From positions 434,001 to 498,000 of the forward strand of contig NZ_RJKE01000001.1 in assembly GCF_003751225.1 (NCBI RefSeq): a stretch of 64,000 nucleotides of DNA, read 5' to 3'. The DNA is from Actinocorallia herbida. GTDB taxonomy: Bacteria; Actinomycetota; Actinomycetes; Streptosporangiales; Streptosporangiaceae. Below are positions 59,791 to 64,000 of the stretch, in pieces (within the stretch, counting starts at the first letter, position 1; each line of letters opens with the position of its first letter). A program made the position numbers and the translations under genes. The notes beneath the pieces are model-generated. The model was not told the origin of the DNA, ran no database searches, and was given only the letters and a program-made list of their open reading frames with translations.

Positions 59791-61648
59791 CTGCCAGGAA
59801 AGTCTGGGTTTCGGGGTCGGTGGAGTAGATTCTGGTTCCTTTCATGCCGCGAGTGAGCAGAATTCGATAGATGTTCAGGGCGAGCGGAAGGTAGCGGTCG
59901 CGATCGAGGTGCATGAGGTCCTTGTCATGGCTCTTCCCTGGGCGGGCCTCCCAACGGTCTCCCCTACGGACCAGATCACCGCCCATGATGACGCCGCCGT
60001 AGTCGTATTCGAGGCCCTGCGCGGTGTAGACGCAGCCGATCTGTCGATGCCCGTTCCGGCCGGTCGCCCAGAACTGGGAAACGGGTGCTTCCGCGGTCGC
60101 TCGACGCGCGTTCCATGGCGCCGACCACCCGTGACGGACGCCGGCGTCGTCGTCCCACTCGATGGCCACGTCCTCGGGGAGGGGGTCGCGGGCTTCGCCC
60201 CAGGGCCAGCAGAACCCGGCCGCGATACGGGAGGGACTTCCCCTGTCCACATGGGAGTCGATCCAACTCTGCAGCTGCCGGGGGTCGCGGGAGGCGCCGA
60301 GGTCGTAGTCCGCGCCGATCCAGGGGCTCGGCGTCTCGTAGAGAAGGTCGTTGATCCAGCCGCCGTAGGCGCGGGAGCCACCGCAGCGGAAACAGCCCGA
60401 CAAGGAGATCATCTCGAACTCTGCTCTTTGATGTCGGGCATGGTCTCCGATCTCCTCGACCGTGACTCCTTCCTTCGGCCGGATCACCTGACGTTCGTCG
60501 AGAAACACCACGACCGCCTGCGAGCGCCCGATGATGTGATTCAGGGGCCCGGAACCCGGCGGCCTCCAGATAAGGCGTTGGCCTTCGTCCAGCAGCACCA
60601 CGCGCCGAGATGCTCCGCCGGGGCTCAAGGCCGTGTCGGTACCGCGGAACAGGTCCCTTGCGCCTTCGACGCCTGCGGCGGCCTGCTGCATCTGTTTCCG
60701 CAGCGTGCCGGAAGCACTCAGGTACAGCGGACTCACATCTGCGCGTCCTGCCAGATGGGCCAGGACACGAGTGGCGATCACCGTCTTGCCGCTTCCAGGG
60801 CCCCCGCCAACGGCGATGACGGCCTTCTGGCCAGAGCGCAGTGCTCGGTCGATGGCCGCATTGATCTTCAGGAGGGCCTCCTGCTGATCGCCGATCAGGA
60901 TGAACGCACTGTTCTTCTCAAGGACGGAGCTGAGGCTGTCGAGCATTTTCCGCCCGGGTCGCCAAACGATGTCGGTCATCGCCGAGACCTGTCGTTCGTG
61001 TGGCGGGCGGTGCCCGGACAGGCCTAGTCGTTTTCTGAGTGCTTCTTCAGGCACGTCGGCCTGCAGGGCGGCTTTGCCCAGAACGGGGATCTCGGTCTGT
61101 CCTCCGCTGAGGCTCGCGGTCTCCTTGGCTTCGGCATTGTGGAGGAGCACGACTCCCCGGCACCTGAGATCGGCCGAAGGCGACCAGTTCTCGATGAATG
61201 CGAGATAGGCCTTGACCTGGTTAACCGGGTGGACCGCCTCGACCCCGTCCGAGCGGAGGACTCGTAGATCCGACAGCACCGTGGTGTCGGTCCACTGCTT
61301 CAGTTCGACGATGGTCAAGACCGATCGCCCGTCCGGGGCCGACGACAGCAATAGTGCGTCGAATCGGCTGGAGCCACCGGGCGTGCCGTACTCGAGGTAG
61401 ATCGTCCAGTCGGCGAGCCCCGCCCGCTCGCACAATTCGACGAGCGCCGGCCAGCTGTTCCGCCAGCTCTGGGCCTCCGAAAAGCCCACGTCGCCGTATC
61501 CCGCGGCCGCATAGCGTCGCGTGCACCGGGCGACGAACTCGTCGGGGGCATCGGCCAGATGCCGCTTCAGTTCGACGACCCGCCCTGCCCACACGAAGGA
61601 ATCCACACCGTTTCGGTTACCCCGCTCCGGCCGATCGATCATGGACAC
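59765..61648 (-). CDS. DUF2075 (Schlafen group 3-like) helicase with nuclease-like N-terminus
   Basis: This 627-residue protein has an N-terminal PD-(D/E)xK-like nuclease core: Glu86 (YLEYGTPGG), Asp97 (RFDALLLSS) and Glu115/Lys117 (TIVELKQW). A superfamily 1-type helicase follows, with Walker A GGPGSGKT (282-289), Walker B VVLLDEGQRL and a C-terminal TAQGLEYDYGGVIMGGDL motif with Tyr and Gly typical of DUF2075. The GTG at 61648 has GGAGG ten bases upstream. It lies between a Wadjet operon and an Lhr-like helicase, so it is a good candidate for an antiviral nuclease-helicase, not yet proved. Confidence 0.85.
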   Translation of the reverse strand: MSMIDRPERGNRNGVDSFVWAGRVVELKRHLADAPDEFVARCTRRYAAAGYGDVGFSEAQSWRNSWPALVELCERAGLADWTIYLEYGTPGGSSRFDALLLSSAPDGRSVLTIVELKQWTDTTVLSDLRVLRSDGVEAVHPVNQVKAYLAFIENWSPSADLRCRGVVLLHNAEAKETASLSGGQTEIPVLGKAALQADVPEEALRKRLGLSGHRPPHERQVSAMTDIVWRPGRKMLDSLSSVLEKNSAFILIGDQQEALLKINAAIDRALRSGQKAVIAVGGGPGSGKTVIATRVLAHLAGRADVSPLYLSASGTLRKQMQQAAAGVEGARDLFRGTDTALSPGGASRRVVLLDEGQRLIWRPPGSGPLNHIIGRSQAVVVFLDERQVIRPKEGVTVEEIGDHARHQRAEFEMISLSGCFRCGGSRAYGGWINDLLYETPSPWIGADYDLGASRDPRQLQSWIDSHVDRGSPSRIAAGFCWPWGEARDPLPEDVAIEWDDDAGVRHGWSAPWNARRATAEAPVSQFWATGRNGHRQIGCVYTAQGLEYDYGGVIMGGDLVRRGDRWEARPGKSHDKDLMHLDRDRYLPLALNIYRILLTRGMKGTRIYSTDPETQTFLADLIPANGG

Positions 61649-61748
61649 CGCCCCACCACCTCCGGGCGACAATTTATGCGGGCCCACCGACAGAATGGCT
61701 TCGCCGAATTCGGCGACCAGGCGGAAGCCACGGTCTCACCTGCGGCTC

Positions 61749-63839
61749 TCAGCGGTCCACCAGGAAGCGGACCGGTTCTTCCAGGACTGCTTCGGCATGG
61801 GGGAGGTCGGCGAAGCGGGTGGCGAGGGTGGTGAGGGCGAGGCGGCGGGGGAGGGCCTCGCTGAACTTCAGGCCGCGTAGAGCCTCCTCATCGACGTGGG
61901 GGAGGACGAGGTGAGCGGCTGAGGTGGCGGTGCGGAAGGCACCGACGGCGGTCTCGGGGGCAAGGCGGATCCAGACGTCGTCGATGCGCTGGGACTCGTC
62001 GGCGAGGGAACCGAGGGTGGAGGCGAGGACGGCGTTGGTGCGGAAGCCGGCCCAGGTGTACCAGCGCAGGTCGTGGTCGGTGCGGCGGACGACGGTGCCG
62101 CCGGGGTGGACGGTGGGGAGGGCGTCTTCGCGGGCCTCGGCCAGGTGGGCGGTGGCGCGGCGGGTGAGGGAGACGGGTGGGTCGGCGCCCAGGAGGACCT
62201 CGCGGCAGGCGCGGGTGAGGGCGTAGGAGGCGCCGGAGAGGCCTGGGGAGTACCAGCGGGCCTTGCCGCGCAGGTCGGAGGGTTCGACGAAGCAGCGGCG
62301 GCGCTTCCAGTCGATCCAGGTGACCTTCCAGCTGCGGCCCGCCAGCAGGAGGACGCGCGGGCCCTCGACGGCCTCGGTGAGCAGCATCGGGTCGGTGCGG
62401 CCGATCTCCTGCCGGCCGGAGATGACGGTGAACTCGGGCGGCGCGGTGAAGACCGCGGTCATGCCCATGAAGTGGCGGCGCCCGAACCGGGCCTCGGCCT
62501 CGGGGCCGATGAACAGGAACTCGCCGTCCCGCTCCAGGAAGCCCTCGTTCACCAGGTGGGCGACGATCGGCTCAGCGCTCCGGTCGAACGGTGCCAGGCC
62601 ATTCCACGACTGAGCCCAGAGCCCGCGCCCGATCTTGTTCTCCTGGAGCGCGAGCCCGAGCACCTGCTGGGCGACGATGTGCCGCGGCTCCGGCGGTGCC
62701 AAGACGGGCTCGACGTACCCGCGCCCCCACAGGAGCAGCAAGGCAGCCGCTTCGACCAGCGAGTCGAGGTCGAGCGCCAGGAAGAGGCAGTTGCGCACCG
62801 ACCCGGCCCGCCGCCCGGTCCGCCCGAGCCGCTGGAGGAACGACGCGACGCTGGAAGGCGCGTTGATCTGGATCACCCGGTCCAGGTCCCCGACGTCGAT
62901 CCCCAGCTCCAGCGTGCTGGTCGAGACGATGACGCAGTCCCGCCCCGAAGCGAACGCCTCCTCGGCCCGCCGTCTCTCGTCCACCGACAGCGAGGCATGG
63001 GACAGGAACGTGGTGACGTCCCGCGCCCGCAGCGCCGCCCCCAGCTCCTCCACGAGCTGCCGAGAGTCGCAGAACACCAGCCGCTTCTCACCCCGGTGCA
63101 GCGCCGCGATCACCTTCGCCGCGTTGGCGACGGACCCGACGTAGTCGAGTTCGATCTCCCCGGGCGGCGGCAGCACCGGCGTGCCCACCACATCCGGTGC
63201 GACCACGGCCCGCGGCCGGGAGCCGCGCGAGGATCCCTGCAACCACTCCATCAGCTCTTCTGGATTCCCGACGGTCGCCGACAGCCCCACCCGCTGGATC
63301 GGCCGCCCCGCCACCCGGCTGAGCCGCTCCAGCACCGCGAGCAGATGCCACCCCCGGTCGTCCCCGGCGAACGCGTGTACCTCGTCCACGACGATCGCCC
63401 GCAGCCCCGAGAACACCGTCCGATGGTCGACGTTGACGCTCACCAGCATCGCCTCCAGCGATTCCGGCGTCGTCAGCAGGATGTCCGGCCGGTCCCGCAG
63501 CAGCGCCCGCCGCCGCGAGGAGGTCACGTCCCCGTGCCACAGCCCGACCCGCCGCCCCACCCACCCGCAGTAGGTCTCCAGCCGGGGCAGCAGGTTGTTC
63601 AGCAGCGCCTTGATCGGGCACACGTACAGGACCGAAAGCCCCGTCCACCGCTCCCGTTCCATCGCCGACAGCAGCGGGAATACCGCTGCCTCGGTCTTTC
63701 CTCCCGCGGTCGGCGCCAGTAGCAGCGCGTCCGACCCACCCATGACGGGCCCGACCGCCTCCCGCTGCAACGGCCGCAGCGCGGGCCACCCGAGCGTGTT
63801 GACGATGTGGTGAACCAGCACGGGCGAGAGATCGTCCAT
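61749..63839 (-). CDS. Lhr-like DEAD/DEAH-box helicase (BrxHI-like)
   Basis: This 696-residue superfamily 2 helicase has Walker A APTAGGKT (42-49), DEVH (152-155), LSATVGNPEE, STSTLELGIDVGDLD and the arginine motif QRLGRTGRR. An Lhr-type C-terminal part follows (IGRTDPMLLTEAVEGPRVLLLAGRSWKVTWIDWKRR). Similar short Lhr-like helicases occur as BrxHI in BREX-related loci. ATG 63839 lies 14 bases after the stop of a gene whose end may be a BrxD-type ATPase. The pair is therefore likely to be a two-gene or larger defence unit that continues outside the window. Confidence 0.88.
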   Translation of the reverse strand: MDDLSPVLVHHIVNTLGWPALRPLQREAVGPVMGGSDALLLAPTAGGKTEAAVFPLLSAMERERWTGLSVLYVCPIKALLNNLLPRLETYCGWVGRRVGLWHGDVTSSRRRALLRDRPDILLTTPESLEAMLVSVNVDHRTVFSGLRAIVVDEVHAFAGDDRGWHLLAVLERLSRVAGRPIQRVGLSATVGNPEELMEWLQGSSRGSRPRAVVAPDVVGTPVLPPPGEIELDYVGSVANAAKVIAALHRGEKRLVFCDSRQLVEELGAALRARDVTTFLSHASLSVDERRRAEEAFASGRDCVIVSTSTLELGIDVGDLDRVIQINAPSSVASFLQRLGRTGRRAGSVRNCLFLALDLDSLVEAAALLLLWGRGYVEPVLAPPEPRHIVAQQVLGLALQENKIGRGLWAQSWNGLAPFDRSAEPIVAHLVNEGFLERDGEFLFIGPEAEARFGRRHFMGMTAVFTAPPEFTVISGRQEIGRTDPMLLTEAVEGPRVLLLAGRSWKVTWIDWKRRRCFVEPSDLRGKARWYSPGLSGASYALTRACREVLLGADPPVSLTRRATAHLAEAREDALPTVHPGGTVVRRTDHDLRWYTWAGFRTNAVLASTLGSLADESQRIDDVWIRLAPETAVGAFRTATSAAHLVLPHVDEEALRGLKFSEALPRRLALTTLATRFADLPHAEAVLEEPVRFLVDR

Positions 63840-63853
63840 CGGGAGCCCGCCCG

Positions 63854-64000
63854 TCAGAGATCGAGGTCGATGTCGTCGGCTGCCGCCGCGCTGCGCTCGG
63901 CCTCGTTCAGCTCGGCGGACGAGAGGGTGAGCGCGTAGTGCAACCGCGGATCGAACTCCGAGAACTCCTCGACCCGGTCCAGCACGTCGGCGACGAGCTT
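63854..64000 (-). CDS. C-terminal end of a possible BrxD-type ATPase
   Basis: Only the last 48 codons and the stop are inside the window; the start lies beyond position 64000. The visible protein reads KLVADVLDRVEEFSEFDPRL, then HYALTLSSAELNEAERSAAA, ending in an acidic tail. Genes directly upstream of BrxHI-like helicases usually encode a P-loop ATPase of the BrxD (DUF2791) family, and the acidic end fits, but no ATPase motif is visible here. The assignment rests on context. Confidence 0.5.
   Translation of the reverse strand, partial: KLVADVLDRVEEFSEFDPRLHYALTLSSAELNEAERSAAAADDIDLDL

Noticed and set aside
59526-59828. A functional 100-residue ABC protein
   Set aside because: It lacks Walker A and the signature motif, and the natural C-terminal continuation is in a different frame.

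Overview
The window is very GC-rich DNA (well over 70% by eye) with many GTG starts, 4-bp ATGA/GTGA gene overlaps and several apparently leaderless transcripts. It also carries an F420-type LLM oxidoreductase, three PucR-type regulators, an XRE/DUF5753 regulator with a DUF397 protein, and a CtpI-like P-type ATPase. Together these indicate a chromosomal segment of a filamentous actinomycete. A Streptosporangiales/Thermomonosporaceae-like organism fits, but the family is an inference. No rRNA, tRNA, CRISPR array, integrase or insertion sequence was recognised.

Left part (1-25 kb). A partial unrecognised protein is followed by two DUF202 membrane proteins and three tandem paralogous membrane proteins of an unnamed family. 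Next is a 1497-residue P-type ATPase that looks like two fused P-type ATPase cores. A converging five-gene operon (14777 down to 10302) encodes a GNAT acyltransferase, an N-acylamino-acid racemase of the enolase superfamily and a polar amino-acid ABC transporter. Together they look like uptake plus racemisation of D-amino acids through N-acyl intermediates. A complete branched-chain-type ABC operon (18156-23630) follows. Three PucR regulators flank these two transport operons.

Middle part (25-50 kb). This holds a soluble Ser/Thr kinase, an MpaB-type oxygenase behind a KstR2-like operator, a thioredoxin, a cyclase-like protein, an XRE regulator facing a DUF397 gene, a sirtuin and a peptide-repeat membrane protein. 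An F420-type oxidoreductase and a PHP protein follow. Then comes a module of APH-like kinase, acyl-CoA dehydrogenase, DUF6285 protein and Zn alcohol dehydrogenase that resembles the LvaA/LvaC/LvaB route for 4-hydroxyacyl-CoA. Beyond it are a LOG-family protein, dapE, a lysozyme-like protein, murA behind a structured leader, a MacB-type export operon, and a drug-type ABC exporter divergent from its TetR repressor with four matching operators.

Right part (50-64 kb) is a defence island. It has a complete four-gene type II Wadjet system (jetA-jetB-jetC-jetD, 58655 down to 50182), a frameshifted remnant of an ABC ATPase gene, a DUF2075 helicase with an N-terminal PD-(D/E)xK-like nuclease motif, and an Lhr-like helicase preceded by the end of a gene that may encode a BrxD-type ATPase, which runs off the window.
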